Counted from the first letter of the stretch, positions 24,265 to 31,949 are shown. The stretch: DNA of 37,971 nucleotides from Methanosarcinales archaeon (GCA_030625165.1 DAOURL010000005.1:1-37971), one strand, 5' to 3'. Translations and numbers: made by a program. The notes: a model not told the origin generated them from the letters alone.

Positions 24265-24720
24265 TTAACCCCCCTTTATGATGGTTGAAGATGCCTCTTT
24301 ATGCCGTTTCGTGGTCAGGATGGTGCTCGAATCCAGAACCCCATTGAGATCGTTGATCGCATGTAGCACATGCTCCTTAAGCGAACTGATGTCATGGGTG
24401 CGCACCTTGATGAACAGGTCGTACGGCTCAAGCAGTTCGTATACCTCGACGACATCCTCGATCTTCTGCAACTGGTTGATGACCGCGATCCTCTTCGTGG
24501 ATTCGATATTGATCCCGATGTACGCTGTGACGTTCTGCCCGACAGCTGCCGGATCGAGGATGACTGTGAACCGCTCGATGATTCCTGACTCTTTCAGTCG
24601 ATTGATTCGCTTATGCACCGTCGAAGGTGCAACCCCCAGTTTCTGCGCGATCTCTGTGGTACTTGCCCTGCTGTTCTTGCAGAGGTGACAGAGAATCGAG
24701 CAATCGAGATCGTCCATCAT
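24265..24720 (-). CDS. Lrp/AsnC-family transcription regulator
   Basis: About 151 residues with an N-terminal helix-turn-helix (TTEIAQKLGVAPSTVHKRIN, then RLKESGIIERFTVILDP) and a C-terminal RAM ligand-binding domain (VTAYIGINIE, EDVVEVYELLEPYDLFIKVR, ILTTKRHKE). Such proteins bind amino acids or related effectors and regulate nearby genes. The start is uncertain: ATG 24720 or 24717 gives the family-like MDDLD opening, while ATG 24738 is also possible. None has a Shine-Dalgarno. It is the first gene of an operon with a small membrane protein and a V4R-like protein, which it may regulate together with itself. Confidence 0.9.
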   Translation of the reverse strand: MMDDLDCSILCHLCKNSRASTTEIAQKLGVAPSTVHKRINRLKESGIIERFTVILDPAAVGQNVTAYIGINIESTKRIAVINQLQKIEDVVEVYELLEPYDLFIKVRTHDISSLKEHVLHAINDLNGVLDSSTILTTKRHKEASSTIIKGG

Positions 24721-24787
24721 TATATGATGGTTTGCCATACATGATAAAAATTTGGGTCTCTGGTATCTCGCGTTGCAGTGACCAACA

Positions 24788-24795
24788 CTTATAAG
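24788..24795 (-). promoter_or_regulatory. TATA box of the Lrp/AsnC operon
   Basis: CTTATAAG would place the transcription start near 24765, giving a leader of 27 to 48 bases depending on which ATG is used. Confidence 0.4.
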
Positions 24796-24876
24796 GAGAT
24801 TGCCCATTTTATCCAAATCGCTACACTTTAGTTCCAGGTGTTTATCGGGAATTTTATCGGGTTCTGTCAGTTTTTA

Positions 24877-24959
24877 TCACGAATTACACGAATGGACGAA
24901 TGCCACGAATTTATTCTGGTTTAGCATTCGTGAAATTCGTTTATTCGTGAAATTCGTGA
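24877..24959. repeat. CACGAAT-family hairpin repeat, copy 3
   Basis: The left arm TCACGAATTACACGAATGG (continuing to 24910) and the right arm ATTCGTGAAATTCGTTTATT (24926-24959) form an inverted repeat of about 34 bases per arm around a 15-base loop. This is the best-paired of the three copies. Confidence 0.85.
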
Positions 24960-25264
24960 TCTCCACGTCCCCAACACATCATGGACACAATTTATCTACG
25001 AGATGTTTGCAATGCGAATTACCAAAGAGCCAAAAATTTCGGAATAATGTGTAATTGAGTTCACTCAGGTTTCATTACGCAGTTTCGGTTCGGAGATACT
25101 GTCGCGAACCCTAACATTTATCTACCATTCGATCCAACTATAATCATGGAATTCGGGAAATCGGTTACAGGTTGTTTGAATTCACTCAGCCATCCATCCC
25201 CTCAAAATATACCGTCTCGAATTCCATTTCTTATTTTTAAACCTTTAGATGGAGATTGACATAT

Positions 25265-25675
25265 ATGGCTATTCGATTGGGATTTGTAGTATCTGAGTTC
25301 AATCGTGACTTGACATACCAGATGGAACTCCTTGGACGAGAACACGCAACGTTTCTTGGTGCGGAGGTCGTTGAGACTGTCATGGTTCCTGGCGTGTATG
25401 ACATGCCGCTTGCGATCAAGAAACTCGTATCTGACGAGGGGATCGATGCGGTGGTGACGATCGGTTGCGTGATCGAAGGTGCAACCGGGCACGATGAGAT
25501 CGTGGTGCAACATGCAGCGAGGAAGATCATGGACCTCTCGCTCGAATCCGGAAAGCCGGTCACGCTTGGCATATCAGGTCCAAAGATGACCCGCATGGAG
25601 GCGCATCAGCGTGTGGATTATGCGAAACGTGCGGTCGAAGCTGCGGTTAAGATGGTGAGCCGGATCGGCGAGTAA
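25265..25675 (+). CDS. ribH: 6,7-Dimethyl-8-ribityllumazine synthase
   Basis: A 136-residue lumazine synthase, which condenses 5-amino-6-ribitylamino-uracil with dihydroxybutanone phosphate in riboflavin (and so FAD and F420-precursor) biosynthesis. Conserved parts are RLGFVVSEFNRDLTYQM, VPGVYDMPLAIKKL (substrate loop), VVTIGCVIEGATGHDEIVVQ with the catalytic-region His, and PVTLGISGPKM. The ATG at 25265 is used, with a GGAG site 10 bases upstream; a TTG three codons earlier is less likely. A TATA-like TTATTTTTAAAC precedes it. A small stem-loop (25697-25710) follows the gene. Confidence 0.95.
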   Translation: MAIRLGFVVSEFNRDLTYQMELLGREHATFLGAEVVETVMVPGVYDMPLAIKKLVSDEGIDAVVTIGCVIEGATGHDEIVVQHAARKIMDLSLESGKPVTLGISGPKMTRMEAHQRVDYAKRAVEAAVKMVSRIGE

Positions 25676-25781
25676 TCATAGAAGCCAACCGCCCCGGGCT
25701 GCTTACAGCCGCACCGCCCAAGTACGATAGGTATAACTGGACTTGAATCAGTATTCTAACAATATGATAAGGTGGTAATCA

Positions 25782-26675
25782 ATGCACAACATCACACGCA
25801 CAGGACTAATATTCACACTCGTTGGTATGATAGCCATTGCGGTTGCAAGTACCATCGCTATACAGGATACGATGGTGCAGCTCGGGATATGGCTGGTTAC
25901 GCTGATTCTGATCAGTTATGCGGGGCTTAACGTGGAGCGGCGTGCTCCCGACGAAGAAGCCAGACTGATATCCGAGAACAGCGAACTAAAAGAGGCAGAA
26001 AGGGGGAAAAACGAGTTCTTTACAAGAACCGTTGAGGAACTGCGCATCCCGCTGACATCGATCGATGGGCATGTGGAACTACTTCTGGATCAGCATCTCG
26101 GCAAGATAACGAAACAGCAGAAGGACAGTCTGTATGCTGTAAAGCAGGAGATAAACCGCATCACACGGATGATCATCGATATCATCGAACTCGCAAATAT
26201 CGAGACCGGGGATATTGCACTTAAAAAAGAAGAGATTTCGTTTGGCGGCATCATACACGATGTGACTGACCGGATGCAGCAGACGGTCGAACTCAAAGGA
26301 TCCACGCTTACCATGGACGTACCGGAGGATCTTCCGGTGATCAGCGGTGATCATGATAGGCTGACCCGCGCCTTTGCAAACATCCTCATCAATGCAATAA
26401 AATTCACGTCAGAAGGACGTATCTCAGTAGCCGCGCATGCCAAGGACGGCGAGTTGCTGACATCGGTCTCGGACACAGGCATAGGAATTCCTGAGAATGC
26501 GATCGATAAGATATTCGATCGGTTCTATAAGGTGGATACCGCGTCGAGTGGGACCGGTCTCGGGCTCCCGATGGCAAAGGAGATTATCGAGATGCACGGC
26601 GGGAGAATCTGGGCAGAAAGTAAGGAAGGAAAGGGCAGCACCTTCTCGTTCACCATTCCGGTCAATGGGTTGTGA
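25782..26675 (+). CDS. Membrane histidine-kinase-like protein without the H-box histidine
   Basis: A 297-residue protein with two N-terminal membrane helices (about 8-27 and 33-50), a short coiled coil (60-80), a dimerisation/HisKA-like region, and a HATPase_c domain. The ATP-binding boxes are intact: N-box ANILINAIKFT, G1 SDTGIGIP, F-box FDRFYK and G2 GTGLGLPMAKEIIEMHGG. The H-box reads FFTRTVEELRIPLTSI, so the position of the phospho-acceptor His in SHELRTPL is Glu85. It either does not autophosphorylate in the usual way or acts as a pseudokinase partner or ATP sensor. No response regulator is next to it. The ATG at 25782 has an AAGGTGG site 6 to 8 bases upstream. Confidence 0.88.
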   Translation: MHNITRTGLIFTLVGMIAIAVASTIAIQDTMVQLGIWLVTLILISYAGLNVERRAPDEEARLISENSELKEAERGKNEFFTRTVEELRIPLTSIDGHVELLLDQHLGKITKQQKDSLYAVKQEINRITRMIIDIIELANIETGDIALKKEEISFGGIIHDVTDRMQQTVELKGSTLTMDVPEDLPVISGDHDRLTRAFANILINAIKFTSEGRISVAAHAKDGELLTSVSDTGIGIPENAIDKIFDRFYKVDTASSGTGLGLPMAKEIIEMHGGRIWAESKEGKGSTFSFTIPVNGL

Positions 26676-26685
26676 GGATGCTCTG

Positions 26686-26897
26686 ACATTTTTACATTTT
26701 TTGTTGTGGTCAAATCAATCCCGCACAAGCGGTAAAATCCACCGGATTTAACCACAGAGGACACAGAGAGCACAGAGTTTTTAAATCAATCCTCTGCGTC
26801 CCTCTGTGCCCTTTGCGGTTGTATCTCCTATCGATGTCATTCATGTCAGTCGCGGTGTCGTGCATCCAACTGACCATTACACATTTTTACATTTTTT
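26686..26897. repeat. MITE-like element copy 2 with 17-bp flanking direct repeats
   Basis: The element (26708-26875) is the reverse complement of copy 1 at 23285-23434 and has short inverted ends (GGTCA and TGACC). It is bounded by two perfect 17-base copies of ACATTTTTACATTTTTT, at 26686-26702 and 26881-26897, which look like a target-site duplication. Its core (26748-26820) is a CACAGAG-family hairpin. It fills the gap between the convergent kinase and rfcL genes. Confidence 0.85.
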
Positions 26898-26903
26898 CGC
26901 AGA

Positions 26904-28370
26904 TCAGAAATCGAAGAGAGAGGTCTGCGGCTTCTTCTCCTCTTTTTCCTCTTTTTTTGGCTCCTTACGAGGCTTTTCGGGTTGCATACGAACCTCAGCC
27001 CGCACCGCTCCAGCCACCTCTTCGTAAGCGCCAAGTCTGCCGAACGTCTCGATGTGCTCTGACGTCTCGCTTTCGGTCATCTCCCGCGCTTCCTGGTGGA
27101 TCGTCTTCACCTTCTTTGTGCCCTTCTTGCTGCCGGTTATGTATGCAATCTCATCAAGGTCGAGATCCATCCGTGCTGCAAGGGGCACCGCATAATCGCT
27201 ATTGGAAAACAAGATCTTGATGAACGGAAGGACGTTTAACCGTGCGTATTTCTGGGAGACGTGACATGCCAGACCGATCTTTTCCGATACCGCATCCCTT
27301 ATCTGGCGGCTCGTTCGGGTGCTCCTGAGTCTGCGCCACCGCGATGGTGGCATGAACCGCGCTCCTGGGTATTCGCGGGATTTTGCGACCGCAACACCGG
27401 ATGACATGATCGCGCCTGCATACCGCCACATCCGGTAGTTCTGGCGGAGCTGGACCCTGCCGAGAAAGAGATCGGCACGTGAAAGCATGGCAAAGCCGCG
27501 TGCCATGTCGGCGCCGCGATACTGTGCAGGCAGGTTCTCATCGATCCACTGGATGAGGTCATCCGGGGTCTCATCTATGTTGTACGTTGCATTCAACGCC
27601 TCTTTGATGTCAGTTCCCTTGAATATCTTCTTTAATGCATCGAATATCGTGTCTCTTGGATCTCGTGAAGATGTGACCACGTCTTCGACGTGCAATTCGC
27701 TTTTCCCTGCCGCCACTGCCTGTAGATCGTTGATCGCACTCCTGACATCGCCATGCGCAGTCTCTGCGATCTTCTGAAGAACATCGATATCGCAGGAGAT
27801 CTCCTCGTTCTGGCATATCTTATTGAGTACCGGGATTAGCGACCTGCTCTGCATCGAACGAAAGGCGATTGGCAGGCACAGGTTCTTGATGCTCGGCGAA
27901 ACCCCGTACAAATCGTTTGCCGTCAGAAGAATCGGCTGCGACGTGTCTTTGATGATCCTGGCAAGCGCCTGCGCTCCGCCCCGGTCGGAATTGCCATGGA
28001 TGTTGTCTGCCTCATCGAGCACGATCAACCTGATGCCGCCGCAGAGCGCTGCCGTCCGGGAGGCGGATCCAGCGACCTTCTGGATCGCAGCCGCGGTCCG
28101 CTGGTCACTCGCGTTCAGTTCGATTACCTCCCAGTTAAAATCATGTGCAAGTGCATAAGCTGCCGTTGTTTTGCCAATTCCCGGCTTTCCGTACAGGATT
28201 ACCGCTTTCTTGTCAGGCATTCCGTGTTTCCACGCTTTAGCCCACGCGCAGAGGTCGCTCACTGGTTTGTTGTTGCCTGCGATTCCGGAGAGTGTTTTTG
28301 GTCTGTACTTCTCAGACCACTCGATACTCTCATCTGGTTTGTAGTCCTGTGCATCATCCGGTCTGCTCAT
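26904..28370 (-). CDS. rfcL: Replication factor C large subunit
   Basis: The 488-residue product is the large clamp-loader subunit, which with the small subunit loads the PCNA ring at primer ends using ATP. Visible are SEKYRPKTLSGIAGN (RFC box II), Walker A YGKPGIGKTTA (about 60-70), Walker B LIVLDEADN (about 115-123), sensor 1 in ILLTANDLYG and sensor 2 in HGDVRSAINDLQA, then the helical collar. The C-terminus is a charged, Lys/Glu-rich tail ending in QTSLFDF, a good PCNA-interacting (PIP) box. The ATG at 28370 follows a GGGGG site by 7 bases. Confidence 0.95.
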   Translation of the reverse strand: MSRPDDAQDYKPDESIEWSEKYRPKTLSGIAGNNKPVSDLCAWAKAWKHGMPDKKAVILYGKPGIGKTTAAYALAHDFNWEVIELNASDQRTAAAIQKVAGSASRTAALCGGIRLIVLDEADNIHGNSDRGGAQALARIIKDTSQPILLTANDLYGVSPSIKNLCLPIAFRSMQSRSLIPVLNKICQNEEISCDIDVLQKIAETAHGDVRSAINDLQAVAAGKSELHVEDVVTSSRDPRDTIFDALKKIFKGTDIKEALNATYNIDETPDDLIQWIDENLPAQYRGADMARGFAMLSRADLFLGRVQLRQNYRMWRYAGAIMSSGVAVAKSREYPGARFMPPSRWRRLRSTRTSRQIRDAVSEKIGLACHVSQKYARLNVLPFIKILFSNSDYAVPLAARMDLDLDEIAYITGSKKGTKKVKTIHQEAREMTESETSEHIETFGRLGAYEEVAGAVRAEVRMQPEKPRKEPKKEEKEEKKPQTSLFDF

Positions 28371-28527
28371 CGATAGCCCCCGCTGCAACTTTTCCTGCGC
28401 TCAATCGCCCGAGATCGCGGTTCCAAACTCTCTGGTACACTCGTTTTGCTCTAACATCCATCAGGTGGATCGCTGGCGTCATCTTCTCTCTTTCCATCTT
28501 CTCTCTTTCCGATACTGCGAAGGACAT
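28354..28527 (-). CDS. Possible 57-residue protein upstream of and overlapping rfcL
   Basis: An ATG at 28527 preceded by GGGGGTGCCATA opens a 57-codon frame that ends 17 bases inside rfcL. The product is MSFAVSEREKMEREKMTP followed by a segment containing HLMDVRAKRVYQRVWNRDLG. A 15-base perfect tandem repeat (28480-28494 and 28495-28509) is in frame and codes for a repeated five-residue EREKM unit. TATA-like ATACATAAG lies upstream. I recognise no family. The frame, ribosome site and in-frame repeat suggest a gene, but it could be chance. Bases 28528-28701 hold nothing else recognisable. Confidence 0.4.
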   Translation of the reverse strand: MSFAVSEREKMEREKMTPAIHLMDVRAKRVYQRVWNRDLGRLSAGKVAAGAIDEQTG

Positions 28528-28701
28528 TATGGCACCCCCGTCTCAGGTATGGCAAACTTATGTATGGCTGCGCCCTGATCAAAAAGATGTTGGTCACCAA
28601 TCACATCCGATCCGGCTGCACCAAGGTCTTGCATGTAATATAACCGAGCATCAGACAGTGTAGAAAGTTCCACGGTTTCCGGTCATCCGGTGTCAGCCCA
28701 C

Positions 28702-29790
28702 TCACCCGATCACGTGCACAGCAGCCGCCTTAAACGACACGCAGACCGGGCTGCCTGCAGTAAGCCCCATCGCTGCTGCGGATTGCTTCGTGATCAGCGC
28801 AACGATGACGACCCCGCAGTCGATCTTGACGCGTGTCAGCGCTCCGTACGGAGTCATCTGCGTAACCGTCCCGTGAAATGCGTTTCTCACACTGCTCTCG
28901 CGGTGATCACGGTCCCCGTGCCGGGTCTGGAAAGCCACAGCACCGACAGACACCGCAACATCCTCGGGACGCAGGCAGACGCGTACGTGTTCGCCCGCGC
29001 TGTAACCGGAAACTGCCTCCACGACATGCGCCCCAACCTCGATCGTGGCAAGCCCGCCCTCGTTAGAGGCGACGATCCCTGAAAGGATGTTCTCGGTGCC
29101 GACAAACTCGGCGATCTCGGCATTCGCGGGCGAATTGAATATCTCTTCAGGCGTTCCTGCCTGCACGATCCGCCCCTTTATCATCACAGCGATACGGTCA
29201 GCAAGCATCATCGCCTCGGCCTGGTCATGCGTGACATGGATCGTCGTGAGCCCTGCCTCGTGGTGGATCCTCTTTAGCTCGTCCCGAAGCATGTTCTGCG
29301 TCTGGTTGTCAAGCGCAGAGAGCGGTTCGTCAAGTAGGAGGATCTCAGGGTCCACAACGATTGCCCGCGCAAGCGCAACCCGCTGCTGCTCTCCGCCTGA
29401 TAGCGTCAGCGAATAACGGTGCGAGAGGTGGGATATGCCGAGGAGATCCATAATCTCCTGTACTCTTCTTCTTCGCTCATCGCGAGGGGTTTTTTTGAGC
29501 TTCAATCCGAATTCTATATTATCTCCCACGTTTAAATGCGGGAAAATCGAATAATCCTGATAAACAAATCCGATCTTCCGCTGTTCTGGCAGGAGGTCGG
29601 CAATGTCTGTTTTACCGATCATGATGCTGCCGCTGTCAGGATGGTAAAACCCCGCGATCAACTCGAGCAGCAGCGTCTTTCCGGATGCGGTCGGTCCCAG
29701 GATTACGAAGTACTCCCCCTCTTCGATATGCAGATCGATGTTGAGTGAAAACTCCTTCCAGTTTCTCGATAGGTTTTTGATCTCGATCAT
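28702..29790 (-). CDS. wtpC: Tungstate/molybdate ABC transporter ATP-binding protein WtpC
   Basis: The 362-residue product is an ABC ATPase of the molybdate/tungstate group. Motifs: Walker A LGPTASGKTLLLE, Q-loop YQDYSIFPHL, signature LSGGEQQRVALARAI, Walker B EILLLDEPLSALD, and the H-loop in THVTHDQAEAMMLADRI. A C-terminal TOBE domain (about 240-362; LRPEDVAV, GTVTQMTPYGALTRVKIDCG) is typical for oxyanion sensing. It would energise WtpA and WtpB uptake. It is separated from wtpB by an 800-base stretch with a decayed DUF4258/YgiT pair and a repeat, so it may now have its own transcript. Confidence 0.92.
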   Translation of the reverse strand: MIEIKNLSRNWKEFSLNIDLHIEEGEYFVILGPTASGKTLLLELIAGFYHPDSGSIMIGKTDIADLLPEQRKIGFVYQDYSIFPHLNVGDNIEFGLKLKKTPRDERRRRVQEIMDLLGISHLSHRYSLTLSGGEQQRVALARAIVVDPEILLLDEPLSALDNQTQNMLRDELKRIHHEAGLTTIHVTHDQAEAMMLADRIAVMIKGRIVQAGTPEEIFNSPANAEIAEFVGTENILSGIVASNEGGLATIEVGAHVVEAVSGYSAGEHVRVCLRPEDVAVSVGAVAFQTRHGDRDHRESSVRNAFHGTVTQMTPYGALTRVKIDCGVVIVALITKQSAAAMGLTAGSPVCVSFKAAAVHVIG

Positions 29791-29857
29791 TGTTCGAACC
29801 AGAATAGTCTAAGCTGGTAACTCATCAGGCAACGGAAACTAGGTCTTTGTGTACCAT

Positions 29858-30074
29858 CGCGTTGCGGTGACCAAAAACCCGAAGACTTTTTGATATTTTC
29901 GAAATAGGTTTTTCGGAAAACCACAGAGGACACAGAGTGACACAGAGGGGGCGAAAGATAAAAATAACAACTCTCTGCGATCCTCTGTGCTCTCTGTGGT
30001 TTAATCTTCTTTACCATAACCGGATCCTCCGGAAGAGTGAAAAAGTGCATGCACTCGCGAATTACCAGAGAGCC
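29858..30074. repeat. Intergenic composite repeat: shared ends around a CACAGAG hairpin
   Basis: The outer words CGCGTTGCGGTGACCAA and GCGAATTACCAGAGAGCC match those at 24769 and 25014. The core is a CACAGAG-family hairpin (29917-30004) instead of a CACGAAT hairpin. The whole gap 29791-30121 has no convincing gene. Confidence 0.5.
29917..30004. repeat. CACAGAG-family hairpin repeat
   Basis: The left arm AACCACAGAGGACACAGAG (to 29948) pairs with the right arm TCCTCTGTGCTCTCTGTGG (29971-30004) around an AT-rich loop. The same hairpin forms the core of the MITE-like element at 26748-26820 and a degraded version is in copy 1 near 23340-23395. Confidence 0.85.
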
Positions 30075-30121
30075 CGGAAACTTCCCTATACGGTACCAAC
30101 GATATGATGTCCGGTAATGCC

Positions 30122-30373
30122 CTACGCAATGACGCCTTCATAGACATAAGTCCTGCCGATTGGCGTATACAACTCCGTAGTCCTCTGTTTAAGCTCTGAC
30201 CGGATCTCTTCTATCTTTTTGTGGACTTCTTTCGTATACAACCTTTCGCCGCACTTTTCACATACACCGGCTTTAATTCTCAGGATCGCCACATCGTTTC
30301 CACCTTTAACAATCTTCTCCACATATTTTTCTACTACTTTTCCTCCGCAGATGGGGCAAATTGGAATTAACAT
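30122..30373 (-). CDS. YgiT/MqsA-type zinc-finger protein
   Basis: An 83-residue protein with two CxxC pairs, ICPICGGKVVEKYVEKI near the start and GVCEKCGERLYTKEVHKKI in the middle, typical of YgiT-type zinc fingers (the N-terminal domain of MqsA antitoxins). These small proteins usually follow a DUF4258 toxin-like partner, as here. It lacks the helix-turn-helix DNA-binding domain of full MqsA. The ATG at 30373 begins 1 base after the stop of the truncated DUF4258 frame. Confidence 0.75.
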   Translation of the reverse strand: MLIPICPICGGKVVEKYVEKIVKGGNDVAILRIKAGVCEKCGERLYTKEVHKKIEEIRSELKQRTTELYTPIGRTYVYEGVIA

Positions 30374-30374
30374 C

Positions 30375-30509
30375 TTATCTACCACGTAAGACAGAATAAA
30401 ACAAATCATCGTCCAGTATCTCATCATTTGCAAGTTCCTCATCCGCATGGTCTGTCATGTTGATCCTCCCTTTTATTATCGCTGATTTTATCTTTTCTAA
30501 CATAGCCAT
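30375..30509 (-). pseudogene. Truncated DUF4258 (toxin-like) gene
   Basis: A 44-codon frame, MAMLEKIKSAIIKGRINMTD followed by HADEELANDEILDDDLFYSV and LRGR, then TAA. This is the N-terminal half of DUF4258, which normally continues after the VLRG-type segment with a strand region ending near 80-100 residues. The missing half is absent; the zinc-finger gene starts at once. A GGGAGG lies inside, before the second Met. The toxin is thus probably inactive. Too short to be found by length, but the family pattern is clear. Confidence 0.65.
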
Positions 30510-30627
30510 CTCTCGTTTATCTCTACTAAAAAGATTTGTACCTTCTGTCTTTGCGGACTCTTTGGATATCTATGTTGTTTCGAAGTTTTTGTCCGGACTC
30601 CGACTTAAGGCAAAGTCCAGTTGCACC

Positions 30628-31449
30628 CTATTCTCGATCATACCGCCTCCATCCCGCGGAGATCATCCGCAGCACGATAAACACGACAAGACAGATCACG
30701 ATCAGCAGGACCGCGACCGGACTCGACGCAGAAAGCCCGTACGAGATGTAGCGCTCGTAGATCAGTGTTGGCGCAATCATCGGGTAGTATGCGATCACGA
30801 TGACGGCTCCGAACTCGCTCATCGCCCGCGCCCAGCATAGAATCGAGCCGACGAGGATGTGCCTGGCAGAGAGCGGAACCGTGACCCGCCGGAATGCGTC
30901 CCATGACGAGGCTCCGAGCGATCTGGCAACGTTCTCGAGGCGCGGGTCAACGCTCTGGAACCCCTCCCGCGCCGAATTGATCAGGAACGGCACAGAGACA
31001 AAGAGCATCGCAACCACAACTCCGGGGAGCGCATCCCTGAACCTGACGATCGATGATAAGGGGTCGCCGATCATTCCATGCGACCCGAAGACCGTGAGAA
31101 GCGCAATACCCGCCACCGTGTGCGGGATGATGATCGGGATATCGATGATGCTCTCGACGATTCCCTTGCCCGGAAAGTCGCGTCTTGCAAGGAAATATGC
31201 AAGCGGCACGCCGAATACGAATGCTATTGTGGTTGCGGCAAGTGCCGTGTACATCGTCAAGAGGATGGATTTGATTACCGCAGAATCGTTGACCGCCTCG
31301 ATCAAGCCCGACCGGTTGGAGATGAGTTGCCCGAAGACCATGTAGAGGAGCGGGGTCAGTATGAATGCGAGTATTACGAGACCGAACAGTAAGAAGACGG
31401 TGAGCATGCGGTCGTGTTTTGGGGTCAGGGTCTGCATTGTGATGCTCAA
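30628..31449 (-). CDS. wtpB: Tungstate/molybdate ABC transporter permease WtpB
   Basis: A 273-residue inner-membrane permease with six membrane helices and the EAA loop in [20 protein letters not shown], followed by [19 protein letters not shown], typical of molybdate/tungstate permeases. It docks with WtpC and receives oxyanion from WtpA. The start is TTG 31449, which overlaps the stop of the HNH-like gene and has a GGTGGG site, or ATG 31437. Neighbours on the same strand are wtpA upstream (after the inserted gene) and wtpC downstream. Confidence 0.92.
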   Translation of the reverse strand: MSITMQTLTPKHDRMLTVFLLFGLVILAFILTPLLYMVFGQLISNRSGLIEAVNDSAVIKSILLTMYTALAATTIAFVFGVPLAYFLARRDFPGKGIVESIIDIPIIIPHTVAGIALLTVFGSHGMIGDPLSSIVRFRDALPGVVVAMLFVSVPFLINSAREGFQSVDPRLENVARSLGASSWDAFRRVTVPLSARHILVGSILCWARAMSEFGAVIVIAYYPMIAPTLIYERYISYGLSASSPVAVLLIVICLVVFIVLRMISAGWRRYDRE

Positions 31450-31949
31450 GCCATCCCACCCCCTAAATGAAATTCGGGGGCATCCACGAGAATCTCTTTA
31501 CCAACCATTTGTTTCAGTTCTTTTTCAAATTTTTTAGAATTCCTATCGTTTTCTTCGTTGAAATATTCTCCAAGAGCTATTACAACCTTTTTAAAATCAC
31601 CAAAAGGGATATCGGTTTTCATCTTGTTTATAATATTCAAAGAAACAACAAGTTCCTTACTATTACTATTGGGATTTTTATGGTCTAATGTCAATACTAA
31701 AGCATCATCGAAGGTACGAAGAGTTCCATCTTGAATATTAAATTTCCCAATTATTCCAGTGTATGCGCATTTAAAACAGCTTTCTTTTTTCTCCTCACTC
31801 TTGCTATAATAGGCACCCCTCAATGCTTTTCTTACTTCTGCCATTGGGTATTTTGGCTTATTCTGATATTTACTGACCACCTTATGGCATGCTTCGCATG
31901 AAAGCGATTCTCCAAAATGTTCATCACCGCAAATATCACATCGTTTCAT
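31446..31949 (-). CDS. Zinc-finger protein with HNH-nuclease-like core, inserted in the wtp operon
   Basis: A 167-residue protein. It opens with a zinc ribbon ([20 protein letters not shown]), has another CxxC in [15 protein letters not shown], then [12 protein letters not shown] and [18 protein letters not shown]. The CxxC, the Asp-His pair and the later Asn resemble HNH endonucleases, a moderate match. The gene is clearly more AT-rich (AAA, ATT, GAA codons) than wtpA and wtpB on each side, which suggests recent acquisition. It ends on the wtpB start, so it has been placed neatly between the two transporter genes. The role is unknown; nuclease activity is inferred. Confidence 0.6.
   Translation of the reverse strand: MKRCDICGDEHFGESLSCEACHKVVSKYQNKPKYPMAEVRKALRGAYYSKSEEKKESCFKCAYTGIIGKFNIQDGTLRTFDDALVLTLDHKNPNSNSKELVVSLNIINKMKTDIPFGDFKKVVIALGEYFNEENDRNSKKFEKELKQMVGKEILVDAPEFHLGGGMA

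Larger units (their letters stand above)
24769..25031. repeat. Intergenic composite repeat: shared ends around a CACGAAT hairpin
   Basis: The outer words CGCGTTGCAGTGACCAA (24769-24785) and GCGAATTACCAAAGAGCC (25014-25031) recur in the same order, each with one mismatch, at 29858-29874 and 30057-30074. Between them lies a different hairpin family in each locus: here the CACGAAT hairpin. The stretch 24740-25264 contains no gene I can support; 25032-25230 shows nothing recognisable apart from AT-rich sequence. Confidence 0.5.

Noticed and set aside
29785-29850. tRNA-like GTTCGAACC near the wtpC start
   Set aside because: No acceptor stem, anticodon arm or D-arm can be folded around it on either strand.
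29787-30050. 87-residue minus-strand frame downstream of the wtp region
   Set aside because: It reads through the CACAGAG hairpin (KPQRAQRIAE and similar words) and has no ribosome site or family; a repeat artefact.
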